Source: Pseudomonas maumuensis (lineage in GTDB: Bacteria; Pseudomonadota; Gammaproteobacteria; Pseudomonadales; Pseudomonadaceae). From it: a DNA stretch of 64,000 nt. How positions within the stretch are numbered: the stretch's first letter is position 1; every line of letters begins with the position of its first letter. Shown here piece after piece: positions 9,090 through 18,772 of the stretch. Under the pieces are notes generated by a model. The model made no database searches, had not been told where the DNA came from, and was given only the letters and a program-made list of their open reading frames with translations. The stretch covers positions 2,542,001-2,606,000 of the forward strand of contig NZ_CP077077.1 of the NCBI RefSeq assembly GCF_019139675.1. Reading direction: 5' to 3'. Made by a program: the position numbers and the translations under genes.

Positions 9090-10508
9090 ATGCTCTGGGC
9101 CTGCATCCTGTTACCCCAGCTGGCGCTGGACACTGCCCTGCGCGAGCGCGACGACCCCGAGGCGCCGCTGGTGCTGCTTGGCGGGCCGCCCCAGCGCCGG
9201 GTGCTGCGGGCGGTCAACCCGGCGGCCAGTGCGCTGGGCCTGCGCGCCGGCCAGGCCCTGACCGCCGCCCGCGCCCTGGCCGACGGTTTCGCTTGCGTCG
9301 AGGTCGAGCCGGCGCGTATCGAGCAGTTGCAGCAGTTGCTCGCGGCCTGGGCCTACCGTTTCAGTGCCCAGGTCAGCCTGCACTATCCCCGTGCGTTGCT
9401 GCTGGAGGTGGGCTCGAGCCTGCAACTATTCGGCCCGTGGCCGTCGTTCGAGGCGCGCCTGCGCCAGGAACTGGCGGCACTCGGCTTGCGTCAGCGCATC
9501 GTGCTGGCCAGCAACCCGGTGGCGGCGAGAATGCTCGCCAATGGCCATGATGGCCTGGCGCTGACCTGCCCGCAGGCGACCCGCGCCGCCTTGCTCGAGA
9601 TGCCCGTCGAGCGTGTCGGCCTGCCCGGCGAGGCAGCCGAAGCCTTCGCCCGCATGGGCCTGCGCCGCCTCGGGCAAGTGCTGGCGCTGCCCCGTGATGC
9701 CCTGGCCAGGCGTTTCAGCGCCCAGGTGCAGTTGCACCTGGACCAACTGCTCGGCCTGCGTAGCCTGGGACTGGATTTCTACCAGCCGCCCGACCGTTTC
9801 GAGGCGCGGCTGGAGCTGAACTTCGACGTCGAGTCGCACCAGGCGCTGCTGTTCCCCCTGCGTCGTCTTATCCACGACCTGGCGGCTTTCCTCGCCGGGC
9901 GTGACTGTGGCGTGCAGCGGTTCGAGTTGCACCTTGAGCATGCCGAAGGCGCCGACACCGTGCTCAAGGTCGGCCTGCTGGCCGCCGAGCGCGACGCCTC
10001 ACTCTTGTTCGAGCTTGCCCGTGGCCGCCTGGAGCCGCTGCGCATCCCGGCGCCGGTGCGCAACCTGCGGCTGCTGGCCGCCGACCTGCCACCGTTCTTG
10101 CCCCAGCGCCAGGCGCTGTTCGACCCGCGTGCGCAGCAGGCCCAGCCCTGGGACCAACTGCGCGAGCGCCTGCGCGCGCGGCTGGGCGATGACGCGGTCA
10201 AGGGCTTGCGCGCCGAGGCCGATCATCGCCCCGAGTGCGCCTGGCAAGGGGGGGAGCAGGGCGGGCAGGGCCATTTGGTGATGGCCCCCGGTCGGCGCCC
10301 CGGCTGGCTGCTGCCGGTGCCTCAGGCGCTGTCCGAGACCGGCCTGCAACTGCTCGGGCAGGCCGAGCGTATCGAGTCCGGCTGGTGGGACGGTGGTGAT
10401 GTGCGGCGCGACTACTACCGCATCGAAACCCGTGATGGCCTGCATGGCTGGGCCTTCCGCGACCTCGCGGCCCCTGGACCGTTGTGGCTGCAAGGCTGGT
10501 TCGCATGA
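9090..10508 (+). CDS. imuB: Y-family polymerase-like protein ImuB (catalytically dead)
   Basis: A 472-residue Y-family-fold protein. It begins [13 protein letters not shown] where an active polymerase has the first catalytic Asp motif (HVDMDAFFASVE), and [19 protein letters not shown] replaces the 'SPDEAYLD' motif, so the acidic triad is absent, as known for ImuB. The helix-hairpin-helix and little-finger regions ([17 protein letters not shown] onward) remain. ImuB acts as the beta-clamp-binding adaptor for DnaE2. It overlaps dnaE2 by four bases (ATGA). Confidence 0.93.
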   Translation: MLWACILLPQLALDTALRERDDPEAPLVLLGGPPQRRVLRAVNPAASALGLRAGQALTAARALADGFACVEVEPARIEQLQQLLAAWAYRFSAQVSLHYPRALLLEVGSSLQLFGPWPSFEARLRQELAALGLRQRIVLASNPVAARMLANGHDGLALTCPQATRAALLEMPVERVGLPGEAAEAFARMGLRRLGQVLALPRDALARRFSAQVQLHLDQLLGLRSLGLDFYQPPDRFEARLELNFDVESHQALLFPLRRLIHDLAAFLAGRDCGVQRFELHLEHAEGADTVLKVGLLAAERDASLLFELARGRLEPLRIPAPVRNLRLLAADLPPFLPQRQALFDPRAQQAQPWDQLRERLRARLGDDAVKGLRAEADHRPECAWQGGEQGGQGHLVMAPGRRPGWLLPVPQALSETGLQLLGQAERIESGWWDGGDVRRDYYRIETRDGLHGWAFRDLAAPGPLWLQGWFA

Positions 10509-13500
10509 GCGCCCCGGGCTACGCCGAGCTGCACTGCCTGTCGAACTTCAGCTTCCAGCGTGGCGCCTCCAGTGCCGACGAGCTGTTCCGCCGCGCCCGC
10601 GAGCAGGGTTACCAGGCCCTGGCGATCACCGACGAATGCACCCTGGCGGGCATCGTCCGGGCCTGGCAGGCGGCGAAGCAGCATCAGGTGCGGCTGATCG
10701 TCGGTAGCGAGGTGAGGGTGCATCAGGGACCGAAGCTGGTCCTGCTGGCACAGGACCTGGCCGGCTACCAGAGCCTCTGCGCCTTGATCACCCGCGCCCG
10801 GCGGCGTTCGCAGAAGGGCAGCTATCAGTTGCTCGTCGAGGACCTGGAGGCCCATCACCAGGGCTTGCTGGCGCTGTGGGTGGCCGAGCCGGGCGACAGC
10901 GCCGGGGCCTGGTTGCAGTCCCTGTTCGCCGGGCGCCTGTGGCTGGCGCTGCACCTGCACCGCGGGGCCGACGACGCCCAGCGCCTGGCCTACCTGCGCG
11001 CGCTAGGGGCGCGGCTGGATCTTCCGCTGGTGGCCTGCGGCGATGTGCACATGCACGTGCGCGGACGGCGGGCGCTGCAGGACTGCATGACCGCCATCCG
11101 CGAACATTGCGCGGTCGCTGAGGCGGGGCGGTACCTGTTCGCCAATGGCGAGCGTCACCTGAGGTCGCTTGTGCAGTTGCGCGAGCTGTACCCCGACGAT
11201 CTGCTCGCGCAGACCACACAGGTCGCGGCGCGCTGCACGTTCGATCTGTCGCAGTTGCAATACCGATACCCGCGTGAGCTGGTGCCCGAGGGGCAGACCC
11301 CGGCCAGCTGGCTGCGCGAGTTGTGCCGGCGAGGGCTGCCCGAGCGTTGGCCCCAGGGCCCGAGCGACAAGGTGCGCACGGTGCTGGAGCGGGAGCTGGC
11401 GCTGATCGAGGAACTGGGCTACGAAAGCTACTTCCTCACCGTCCACGACATCGTCGCCTTCGCCCGCCGCCAGCGCATCCTCTGCCAGGGGCGCGGCTCG
11501 GCGGCCAACTCGGTGGTGTGTTTCGTTCTCGGCATCACCGAACTCGACCCGATGGAACACCGCCTGCTGTTCGAACGCTTCCTTTCCCGCGAGCGCAACG
11601 AGCCGCCGGACATCGACGTGGATTTCGAGCATGAGCGTCGCGAAGAGGTGATCCAGTACGTGTTCCAGCGCTACGGTCGGCACCGTGCGGCGCTCACCGC
11701 GGTGGTCAGCAGCTACCACGCCGCCGGCGCGGTGCGCGATGTGGCGCGGGTGCTCGGCCTCCCTCCCGACCAGGTGGACGCCCTGGCCAAGTGCTGTGGG
11801 CGCTGGAGCGACCGCATCCCGGATGCCGCTCGCCTGGCCGAGGCCGGGTTCGATGCGCACAGCCCGTCGCTGCGGCGCATCCTGGTGCTGGCGGGGGAGC
11901 TGATCGGCTTTCCCCGGCACCTGTCGCAACACCCGGGGGGCTTCGTCATTTCCGAGCAGCCGCTGGACCAGCTGGTGCCGGTAGAGAACGCGGCGATGGC
12001 CGAGCGCACGGTGATCCAGTGGGACAAGGACGACCTGGACATGGTCGGCCTGCTCAAGGTCGACGTGTTGGCGCTGGGCATGCTCAGCGCGCTGCGCCGC
12101 TGCTTCGACCTGATCGCCCGGCACCGGGGGCGCGAGTACACCCTGGCCACCCTGCCCAAGGAAGACCCGGCCACCTACGCCATGATCGGCCGGGCCGAGA
12201 CCATGGGCGTGTTCCAGATCGAGTCGCGGGCGCAGATGGCCATGCTGCCCCGGCTCAAGCCGGTGAAGTTCTACGACCTGGTGATCGAGGTGGCCATCGT
12301 CCGTCCGGGGCCGATCCAGGGCGACATGGTTCATCCATATTTACGCCGCAGGTTGAAGCAGGAGCCGGTCACCTACCCATCGGAAAAGCTCAAGGCCGTT
12401 TTCGAGCGCACCCTGGGCGTGCCGCTGTTCCAGGAGCAGGTGATGGAGCTGGCCATGGTCGCCGCCGACTACAGCCCCGGCGAGGCCGACCAGCTGCGTC
12501 GCAGCATGGCCGCCTGGAAGCGCCATGGCGGCCTGGAGCCGCACCGCGAGCGGCTGATCGCGGGCATGCTGCGCAATGGCTACGAGCTGGCCTTTGCCGA
12601 GCGTATCTTCGAGCAGATCAAGGGCTTTGGCAGCTACGGCTTCCCCGAGTCCCACGCCGCCAGCTTTGCCCTTTTGTGCTACGCCAGCAGCTGGCTCAAG
12701 TGCCATGAGCCGGCAATCTTCACCTGTGCGCTGGTCAACAGCTGGCCAATGGGCTTCTACAGCCCCGACCAGTTGCTGCAGGAGGCGCGCCGCCAGGGCA
12801 TCGAGGTGCGCCCGGTGGATGTGTTCCATAGCGAGTGGGATTGCACTCTGGAGGCACAGGGCGAGAACGAACTGGCCATCCGCCTGGGTCTGCGCCAGAT
12901 CCGCGGCTTCAGCGAAGACGATGCCCGGCGCCTGGAGCAGGCGAGGGCGCAACGCCCCTGGCGGGATGTCGAGGACCTGTGCCTGCGCGCCGGGCTCGAT
13001 AGCCGGGCCCGAGCGCGCCTGGCCGACGCCGGGGCATTGCGCGGGCTGGCCGGCGACCGCCACCAGGCGTGCTGGCAGGTGGCGGCGGTGCAGGCGCAAC
13101 TGCCGTTGTTCGCCGAGGTTGAATCGACGCTCGAACAGGCGGTGGCCTTGCCTGCACCAAGCATTGCCGAAGACCTGGCCGCCGACTACGGCACCCTGGG
13201 CACCACCCTCGGGCCGCACCCCCTGACCCTGTTGCGGACACGCTTGCGCGCGCTGGGGTGTCGCAGTTCAAGGGAACTGGCAGGGGTCGAGCATGGCGAC
13301 AGCATCGCCGTCGCCGGCATCGTGGTCGGGCGTCAGCGCCCGCAGACCGCCAGTGGCGTGACCTTCGTCACCCTCGAGGACGAGCATGGCATGGTCAACG
13401 TGGTGGTCTGGCGCGACCTGGCCGAGCGCCAACGGCGCGAGCTGGTAGGTTCGAAGTTGCTCAAGGTGAACGGGCGGCTGGAGCAGGAGAGCGGGGTGCG

Positions 13501-13579
13501 GCACCTGATCGCCCGGCGCCTGGAAGACATCAGCCCATTGTTGCAGGGGCTGGATGTGCGCAGCCGGGACTTTCACTAG
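10505..13579 (+). CDS. dnaE2: Error-prone DNA polymerase III alpha subunit
   Basis: A 1024-residue C-family polymerase of the DnaE2 (ImuC) type. An N-terminal PHP domain starts [21 protein letters not shown], the palm carries the catalytic aspartates in PDIDVDF (~369-374), followed by fingers/beta-binding region, and a C-terminal OB fold ([25 protein letters not shown]). It performs translesion synthesis and damage-induced mutagenesis together with ImuB. Start 10505 overlaps the imuB stop. It is the last gene of the lexA2 operon. Confidence 0.95.
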   Translation: MSAPGYAELHCLSNFSFQRGASSADELFRRAREQGYQALAITDECTLAGIVRAWQAAKQHQVRLIVGSEVRVHQGPKLVLLAQDLAGYQSLCALITRARRRSQKGSYQLLVEDLEAHHQGLLALWVAEPGDSAGAWLQSLFAGRLWLALHLHRGADDAQRLAYLRALGARLDLPLVACGDVHMHVRGRRALQDCMTAIREHCAVAEAGRYLFANGERHLRSLVQLRELYPDDLLAQTTQVAARCTFDLSQLQYRYPRELVPEGQTPASWLRELCRRGLPERWPQGPSDKVRTVLERELALIEELGYESYFLTVHDIVAFARRQRILCQGRGSAANSVVCFVLGITELDPMEHRLLFERFLSRERNEPPDIDVDFEHERREEVIQYVFQRYGRHRAALTAVVSSYHAAGAVRDVARVLGLPPDQVDALAKCCGRWSDRIPDAARLAEAGFDAHSPSLRRILVLAGELIGFPRHLSQHPGGFVISEQPLDQLVPVENAAMAERTVIQWDKDDLDMVGLLKVDVLALGMLSALRRCFDLIARHRGREYTLATLPKEDPATYAMIGRAETMGVFQIESRAQMAMLPRLKPVKFYDLVIEVAIVRPGPIQGDMVHPYLRRRLKQEPVTYPSEKLKAVFERTLGVPLFQEQVMELAMVAADYSPGEADQLRRSMAAWKRHGGLEPHRERLIAGMLRNGYELAFAERIFEQIKGFGSYGFPESHAASFALLCYASSWLKCHEPAIFTCALVNSWPMGFYSPDQLLQEARRQGIEVRPVDVFHSEWDCTLEAQGENELAIRLGLRQIRGFSEDDARRLEQARAQRPWRDVEDLCLRAGLDSRARARLADAGALRGLAGDRHQACWQVAAVQAQLPLFAEVESTLEQAVALPAPSIAEDLAADYGTLGTTLGPHPLTLLRTRLRALGCRSSRELAGVEHGDSIAVAGIVVGRQRPQTASGVTFVTLEDEHGMVNVVVWRDLAERQRRELVGSKLLKVNGRLEQESGVRHLIARRLEDISPLLQGLDVRSRDFH

Positions 13580-13647
13580 TGTGGCGCTTGGCTTCGGATC
13601 GGCGCGATTACCGCGGGGACAACTGTCTTGTGTAGCTTGTAATGGCC

Positions 13648-13735
13648 TCATCGCTGGCAAGCCAGCTCCCACAGGGTGGACGGCGTTTGGCTTGAAGGCG
13701 GCGCGGTCGGTGTGGGAGCCGGCTTGCCGGCGATA
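13648..13735. repeat. REP-like inverted repeat pair
   Basis: 'atcgctggcaagccagctcc' (from 13650) and its near-inverse ending at 13734 form the classic P. putida REP pair in the gap between convergent dnaE2 and the aldo-keto reductase gene. It may also help terminate transcription from both sides. Confidence 0.75.
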
Positions 13736-13766
13736 GGGCCGCAGCGCGGCCCCTCGTGCAGGCAGC

Positions 13767-14588
13767 TCAGACCATCGCCAGTCGCTGCTTGCGTGTCGGA
13801 GCCGGGAACGCCTGCTCGATGGCTTGCAGGTCCTCTTCGGCAAGCACCAGGTCGGCCGCCGCCGCATTCAAGCGCACATGCTGCGGATCCACCGCCTTGG
13901 GAATCGCGATCACCCCATCATTGCGCGTGACCCAGGCCAGGCTCACCTGGGCCGGCGTGGCCCCATGGCGCTCGGCGATCTGCGTCATCACCGGGTGACG
14001 CAGCAAGCGCCCGGCCTGGGCCAACGGGCAGTAGGCCATGATCGGCAAACCCTGCTCGCGGCTCCACGGCAGCAGGTCGAACTCGATGCCACGCTCGGCC
14101 GGGTTGTACAGCACCTGGTTGGTGGCGCAGGCGCTGTTATCCAGTTCGCGCAGGTCGTCGAGGTCGAAATTGGACACGCCCCAGCGGCGGATCTTGCCCT
14201 GCTCGATCAGCAGCTCGAAGGCTTCCACCGTCTCGTCCAGCGGGTACTGGCCGCGCCAGTGCAGCAGGTACAGGTCGATGCAGTCGGTGCCCAGGCGCTG
14301 GAGGCTGCGCTCGCAGGCGGCCGGCACACCGCGTCGGCTGGCATTGTGCGGATAGACCTTGCTGACCAGGAACACCTGGTCGCGACGCCCGGCGATGGCC
14401 TGGCCGACCACCTGTTCGGCGCCGCCCTCGGCGTACATCTCAGCAGTGTCGATCAGGCCCAGGCCCAGGTCGATACCTTGTTGCAGGGCCGCCACCTCGG
14501 CGCCCCTGCGGCCCGGGTCTTCGCCCATGTACCAGGTGCCCTGGCCGATGGCCGGAACACGGGAGCCCGCCAGATTCACGTAACGCAT
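13767..14588 (-). CDS. Aldo/keto reductase
   Basis: A 273-residue NADPH-dependent oxidoreductase. The catalytic tetrad is visible: Asp in LGLIDTAEMY (~48), Tyr of the same motif, Lys in FLVSKVYPHN (~77) and His in LYLLHWRG (~109). GVSNFDLDDL and IPKAVDPQHVRLNAAA are the substrate and cofactor loops. Its start overlaps the end of the LysR gene by 13 bases, so both are read from one promoter. The physiological aldehyde or ketone is unknown. Confidence 0.9.
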   Translation of the reverse strand: MRYVNLAGSRVPAIGQGTWYMGEDPGRRGAEVAALQQGIDLGLGLIDTAEMYAEGGAEQVVGQAIAGRRDQVFLVSKVYPHNASRRGVPAACERSLQRLGTDCIDLYLLHWRGQYPLDETVEAFELLIEQGKIRRWGVSNFDLDDLRELDNSACATNQVLYNPAERGIEFDLLPWSREQGLPIMAYCPLAQAGRLLRHPVMTQIAERHGATPAQVSLAWVTRNDGVIAIPKAVDPQHVRLNAAAADLVLAEEDLQAIEQAFPAPTRKQRLAMV

Positions 14589-15481
14589 GTCACCTCCTGT
14601 GGATGGGTATGGGTCAGCAGCACATCGAGCAGCGCCTCGGCGGCCTTGGACAGCTTGTGATCACCCAGGGCGATCACACCGATGCGCCGCTCCACGGTGG
14701 GATCGACCAGCGGCACGCAACGGGCGCCGAGTTCCTGCATCTGCTCGATGCACAGCGCCGGCACCGCGCTGACTCCCAGGCCACTGGCGACCATGCGGCC
14801 GATGGTCGACAGTTGATGGCTCTCGAAGGCCACCGCCAGCTTGCCATGGTTGGCGGCCAGGTGCTGTTCGAGCAGCAGGCGCACCGCCGATGGGCGCTGC
14901 AGGGCGATGAAGTCCTCGGCCAGCAGCTCCTGCCAGCGCACCTGGGGCTGCTGGGCAAGGGGTGAGTCGGCCGGCACTACGGCGACGAAGCGGTCCATGT
15001 ACAACGGGTGGAAGCGCAGCGCCTCGCTGCTTTCAGGCTCGAAGCCGATGCCCAGTTCGACGCGGCGATGGCGCACCAGTTCCAGCACCTGCTCGTTGAT
15101 CACGTCGTGCACGGTGACATTGACCTTGGGGTAGCGCTGGCGAAATACCTTCAGCGACCGTGGCAGCAGGTTGCCGGCGAACGCCGGCATTGCCGCCACC
15201 GACACCCGCCCCAGTTGCAAGGTGAAGCGCTGGCGCAGCATCTCCTCGGTATCGTCCCAGTCGGCGAGCAGGCGCCTGGCCAGGGGCAGCAGCACCTCGC
15301 CCTCGGGGGTCAGGCTGACGCTGCGGGTGGTGCGGGTGAGCAGGGCGCCGCCGAGGTTGTCCTCCAGGGCCTTGATGGTCAGGCTCAGGGCCGGTTGCGA
15401 CACGTGCAGGTGCTCGCCGGCCTGGGCGAAGCTCTGGTACTTGGCCACGGTGACGAAGGCCCGCAGCTGCTTGACGTTCAT
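14576..15481 (-). CDS. LysR-family transcriptional regulator
   Basis: A 301-residue LysR regulator: helix-turn-helix at 1-60 (MNVKQLRAFVTVAKYQSFAQ, HVSQPALSLTIKALE) and a periplasmic-binding-like effector domain from about 90. The start at 15481 is the family-conserved MNVKQL; an upstream in-frame extension is unlikely. It is divergent from the CoA-transferase operon, which it probably controls through the 120-base AT-rich gap 15482-15601. It is cotranscribed with the aldo/keto reductase. Confidence 0.9.
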   Translation of the reverse strand: MNVKQLRAFVTVAKYQSFAQAGEHLHVSQPALSLTIKALEDNLGGALLTRTTRSVSLTPEGEVLLPLARRLLADWDDTEEMLRQRFTLQLGRVSVAAMPAFAGNLLPRSLKVFRQRYPKVNVTVHDVINEQVLELVRHRRVELGIGFEPESSEALRFHPLYMDRFVAVVPADSPLAQQPQVRWQELLAEDFIALQRPSAVRLLLEQHLAANHGKLAVAFESHQLSTIGRMVASGLGVSAVPALCIEQMQELGARCVPLVDPTVERRIGVIALGDHKLSKAAEALLDVLLTHTHPQEVTCVT

Positions 15482-15601
15482 GAGGGGCTGACCCTTTGTT
15501 TTGGAAAAGTTATCAATCGATGACGAAAACAAAATTAACAAATCAGTCGACTACAGTGAAGATGACCGTACGGTTCCAACAACTACAAAAGGCGACTGAG
15601 C
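15482..15601. promoter_or_regulatory. Divergent LysR / scoA promoter region
   Basis: This AT-rich gap between head-to-head genes is where a LysR-type protein would be expected to bind. AATCGATGA near 15513 could be part of a site, but no clear long dyad was found. AAAGG before the scoA ATG is its ribosome site. Confidence 0.4.
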
Positions 15602-16300
15602 ATGGCCGGACTGGACAAGCGTGTAGCAACTTACGAAGAGGCCCTGGCGGGCCTGACCGACGACATGACCGTGCTGGCCGGCGGCTTTGGCCTGTGCGGC
15701 ATCCCCGAGAACCTCATCGCCGAAATCAAGCGCCGTGGCGTCAAGGGCCTGACCGTGGTCTCCAACAACTGCGGCGTCGATGGCTTCGGCCTGGGCGTGC
15801 TGCTCGAGGACCGGCAGATCCGCAAGATGATCGCCTCCTACGTCGGCGAGAACGCCGAGTTCGAACGCCAGCTGCTCAGCGGCGAACTCGAAGTGGAGCT
15901 CACCCCGCAAGGCACCCTGGCCGAGAAAATGCGCGCCGGCGGCGCCGGCATCCCGGCCTTCTTCACCGCCACCGGCTACGGCACCCCGGTCGCCGAAGGC
16001 AAGGAAGTACGCGAGTTCAACGGCCGCAAGTACATCCTCGAAGAGTCCATCACCGGCGACTTCGCCATCGTCAAAGGCTGGAAGGCCGACCACTACGGCA
16101 ACGTGGTGTACCGCAACACCGCGCAGAACTTCAACCCGCTGGCCGCCACCGCCGGCAAGATCACCGTGGTCGAGGTCGAAGAGATCGTCGAGCCCGGCGT
16201 GCTGCTGCCCAGCGAGATCCACACCCCGGGCATCTATGTCGACCGGGTCATCGTCGGCACCTTCGAGAAGCGCATCGAAAAGCGCACCGTCAAGGCCTGA
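15602..16300 (+). CDS. scoA: 3-oxoacid CoA-transferase subunit A
   Basis: A 232-residue alpha subunit of a class I CoA-transferase (AtoD/ScoA type). The glycine-rich [13 protein letters not shown] (~27-39) and [15 protein letters not shown] are family signatures, and the C-terminal [11 protein letters not shown] is typical. With ScoB it moves CoA from succinyl-CoA or an acyl-CoA to acetoacetate or another 3-oxoacid. scoB follows after 35 bases. Together with the downstream permease this forms a short-chain 3-oxoacid / fatty acid utilisation operon. Confidence 0.93.
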   Translation: MAGLDKRVATYEEALAGLTDDMTVLAGGFGLCGIPENLIAEIKRRGVKGLTVVSNNCGVDGFGLGVLLEDRQIRKMIASYVGENAEFERQLLSGELEVELTPQGTLAEKMRAGGAGIPAFFTATGYGTPVAEGKEVREFNGRKYILEESITGDFAIVKGWKADHYGNVVYRNTAQNFNPLAATAGKITVVEVEEIVEPGVLLPSEIHTPGIYVDRVIVGTFEKRIEKRTVKA

Positions 16301-16335
16301 GCGCCGCCCTCAAGAACAACAAAGAGATCCTGACC

Positions 16336-16992
16336 ATGGCATTGACCCGCGAACAAATGGCGCAACGCGTCGCCCGTGAACTCAAGGACGGCTACTACGT
16401 CAACCTCGGCATCGGCATCCCCACCCTGGTGGCCAACTACGTGCCCGACGGCATGGAAGTGATGCTGCAGTCGGAGAACGGCCTGCTGGGCATGGGCGAG
16501 TTCCCCACCGAAGCCACCATCGACGCCGACATGATCAACGCCGGCAAGCAGACCGTCACCGCCCGCCGTGGCGCGTCGATCTTCGATTCGGCGCAGTCCT
16601 TCGCCATGATCCGTGGCGGCCATGTCGACCTCACCGTGCTCGGTGCCTTCGAAGTGGACGTGGAGGGCAACATCGCCTCGTGGATGATCCCCGGCAAGCT
16701 GGTCAAGGGCATGGGCGGCGCCATGGACCTGGTGGCCGGCGCCGACAACATCATCGTCACCATGACCCATGCCTCCAAGGACGGCGAGTCCAAGCTGCTG
16801 CCCAAGTGCAGCCTGCCGCTGACCGGTGCCGGCTGCATCCGCAAGGTGCTGACCGACCTGGCCTACCTGGAGATCGAAAACGGCGCCTTCATCCTGCGCG
16901 AGACCGCGCCGGGCGTGAGTGTCGAGGAGATCGTCGCGAAGACTGCCGGCAAGCTGATCGTGCCGGACGATGTCAAGGAAATGACCTTCTAA
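16336..16992 (+). CDS. scoB: 3-oxoacid CoA-transferase subunit B
   Basis: A 218-residue beta subunit. It has the conserved GIGIPTLVANYV and the catalytic Glu in LQSENGLLGMG (~47), which forms the glutamyl-CoA thioester, then GGHVDLTVLGAFEVD. The ATG at 16336 follows a GAGATCC stretch. It is the partner of scoA and completes the enzyme. Confidence 0.93.
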   Translation: MALTREQMAQRVARELKDGYYVNLGIGIPTLVANYVPDGMEVMLQSENGLLGMGEFPTEATIDADMINAGKQTVTARRGASIFDSAQSFAMIRGGHVDLTVLGAFEVDVEGNIASWMIPGKLVKGMGGAMDLVAGADNIIVTMTHASKDGESKLLPKCSLPLTGAGCIRKVLTDLAYLEIENGAFILRETAPGVSVEEIVAKTAGKLIVPDDVKEMTF

Positions 16993-17015
16993 TCAACATC
17001 CCCCTGAGGGGGCTT

Positions 17016-17100
17016 GTGGGAGCGCGCTTGCCCCGCGATGACGTCAGCCCAGGTGCCACGATCGCCTGGTCGGGCGCTGTCGCGGGGCGAGCCCGTTCCA
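17016..17100. repeat. REP-like inverted repeat pair
   Basis: 'tgggagcgcgcttgccccgc' and the roughly inverted 'gcggggcgagcccgttcca' (ending 17100) flank about 40 bases. A 5-bp C/G hairpin (17000-17012) lies just before. It separates scoB from the permease gene and could weaken read-through. Confidence 0.65.
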
Positions 17101-17172
17101 CGCTTGCGTTGCCACAGGGCTTTGCCTTGTCTGTTGCAAAATCCACCAATAAAACCAAAAAAGGAAAACATC

Positions 17173-18591
17173 GTGGCCGCTGATATCCAAGACAGCCGCT
17201 CCGCCCGCTTTGCCCTGCGCTGCTCCAACTGGGCCGAACGCTGGTTCCCCGATTCCTGGGTGTTCGCCGCCCTGGCCGTGATGCTGGTGGCCCTCGGCGC
17301 CCTGGCCATGGGCGGCAAGCCCACCGACACCGCCAAGGCCTTCGGTGATGGCTTCTGGAGCCTGATCCCGTTCACCATGCAGATGGCCTTCGTGGTCATC
17401 GGCGGCTATGTGGTGGCCAGCTCGCCACCCGCCGCCCGGCTGATCGACCGCCTGGCGCGCCTGCCGAAGAACGGCCGCTCGGCGGTGTGCTGGGTGGCGC
17501 TGATCTCGATGCTCGCCTCCTTGCTCAACTGGGGCCTGTCGCTGGTGTTCGGCGGCCTGCTGGTGCGCGCCCTGGCGCGCCGCACCGACCTGAAGATGGA
17601 CTACCGCGCTGCCGGCGCCGCCGCCTACCTGGGCCTGGGCGCGGTGTGGGCGCTGGGCCTGTCGTCGTCGGCCGCGCAGTTGCAGGCCAACCCGGCCAGC
17701 CTGCCGCCGTCGATCCTGTCGATCACCGGGGTGATCCCGTTCACCGAGACCATCTTCCTCTGGCAGTCCGGGGTGATGCTCGCCGCGCTGGTGATCGTCT
17801 CGCTGATCGTCGCCTATGCCACCGCGCCTGGCCCGAACAGCGCCCGCAGCGCGCAGGACTGTGGTGTCGACCCCAGCTTCAGCGCACCGCCTTCGCCCCA
17901 GCGCACGCGCCCGGGTGAATGGCTGGAATACAGCCCGATCCTGATCCTGCTGCTGGTGGCCCTGGCCGCCGGCTGGCTGTACCAGGAGTTCGCCACCAAG
18001 CCGGCGATCACCGCGATTTCCGGGCTGAACACCTACAACCTGCTGTTCATCATGCTCGGCGCCTTGCTGCACTGGCGCCCGCGCAGCTTCCTCGATGCCG
18101 TGGCCCGCGCCGTGCCGACCACCACCGGGGTGCTGATCCAGTTCCCGCTGTACGGCTCGATCGCCGCCATCCTCACCCAGGTCAAGGGCGCGGACGCCCA
18201 GACCCTGGCCCACCATATCTCGCTGTTCTTCACCCAGATCGCCACCCATGACACCTACGCCTTGCTGATGGGCGTTTACTCGGCGGTGCTCGGCTTCTTC
18301 ATTCCGTCCGGCGGTGGCAAGTGGATCATCGAGGCGCCGTACGTGATGCTGGTGGCCAACGACCTGCAATACCACCTGGGCTGGGCGGTGCAGATCTACA
18401 ACGCCGCCGAGGCGCTGCCGAACCTGATCAACCCGTTCTACATGCTGCCGCTGCTGGGAGTGTTGGGGCTCAAGGCGCGTGACCTGATCGGCTTCTCGTT
18501 CGTGCAGTTGTTGGTGCATGTGCCCCTGGTACTGGTGTTGCTGTGGGCACTGGGCACCACGTTGCAATATGTCCCGCCTGTAATGCCCTGA
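17173..18591 (+). CDS. atoE: Short-chain fatty acid permease, AtoE family
   Basis: A 472-residue membrane protein of the AtoE/CitMHS-like short-chain fatty acid transporter family with about 10-12 segments. SWVFAALAVMLVALGALAMGG is segment 1; FFIPSGGGKWIIEAPYVM is the conserved SGG loop near the C-terminus. The GTG at 17173 was chosen because AAGGA lies seven bases upstream. It probably imports acetoacetate or short-chain acids for the CoA-transferase encoded just upstream. Confidence 0.88.
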   Translation: MAADIQDSRSARFALRCSNWAERWFPDSWVFAALAVMLVALGALAMGGKPTDTAKAFGDGFWSLIPFTMQMAFVVIGGYVVASSPPAARLIDRLARLPKNGRSAVCWVALISMLASLLNWGLSLVFGGLLVRALARRTDLKMDYRAAGAAAYLGLGAVWALGLSSSAAQLQANPASLPPSILSITGVIPFTETIFLWQSGVMLAALVIVSLIVAYATAPGPNSARSAQDCGVDPSFSAPPSPQRTRPGEWLEYSPILILLLVALAAGWLYQEFATKPAITAISGLNTYNLLFIMLGALLHWRPRSFLDAVARAVPTTTGVLIQFPLYGSIAAILTQVKGADAQTLAHHISLFFTQIATHDTYALLMGVYSAVLGFFIPSGGGKWIIEAPYVMLVANDLQYHLGWAVQIYNAAEALPNLINPFYMLPLLGVLGLKARDLIGFSFVQLLVHVPLVLVLLWALGTTLQYVPPVMP

Positions 18592-18635
18592 TCAGGCAGA
18601 CCCATCAGATGCCTGCCTGGGAGGGCGTCTGAAGG

Positions 18636-18670
18636 GCTGCACAAGCACCATGGATCGGCGCTTGTGCAGC
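18636..18670 (+). terminator. Hairpin after atoE, possible terminator
   Basis: A perfect 11-base inverted repeat, GCTGCACAAGC (18636-18646) and GCTTGTGCAGC (18660-18670), with a 13-base loop, followed by only a short T/C run. It lies between the atoE stop and the tps promoter. It could be an intrinsic terminator or a protein site. Confidence 0.5.
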
Positions 18671-18709
18671 TTCCTACCGGAATCTCCGAAAAAGCTGAGT
18701 GATGGCAAA

Positions 18710-18738
18710 TTGACGTCAATATGCCGGCCACTTACTAT
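18710..18738 (+). promoter_or_regulatory. Sigma-70 promoter of the two-partner secretion operon
   Basis: TTGACG (18710-18715), 17-base spacer, TACTAT (18733-18738), placed 34 bases before the tpsB ATG. Five of six bases match the -35 consensus and four of six the -10. The spacing is ideal. Confidence 0.7.
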
Positions 18739-18772
18739 GCCCGCCACTTCGCTTTGATCACCAGGGACAGGT

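Noticed and set aside
15496..16992. A long frame joining antisense-like sequence with the scoB frame
   Set aside because: Its first two thirds are scoA read in a wrong frame; scoA and scoB have their own starts and ribosome sites.
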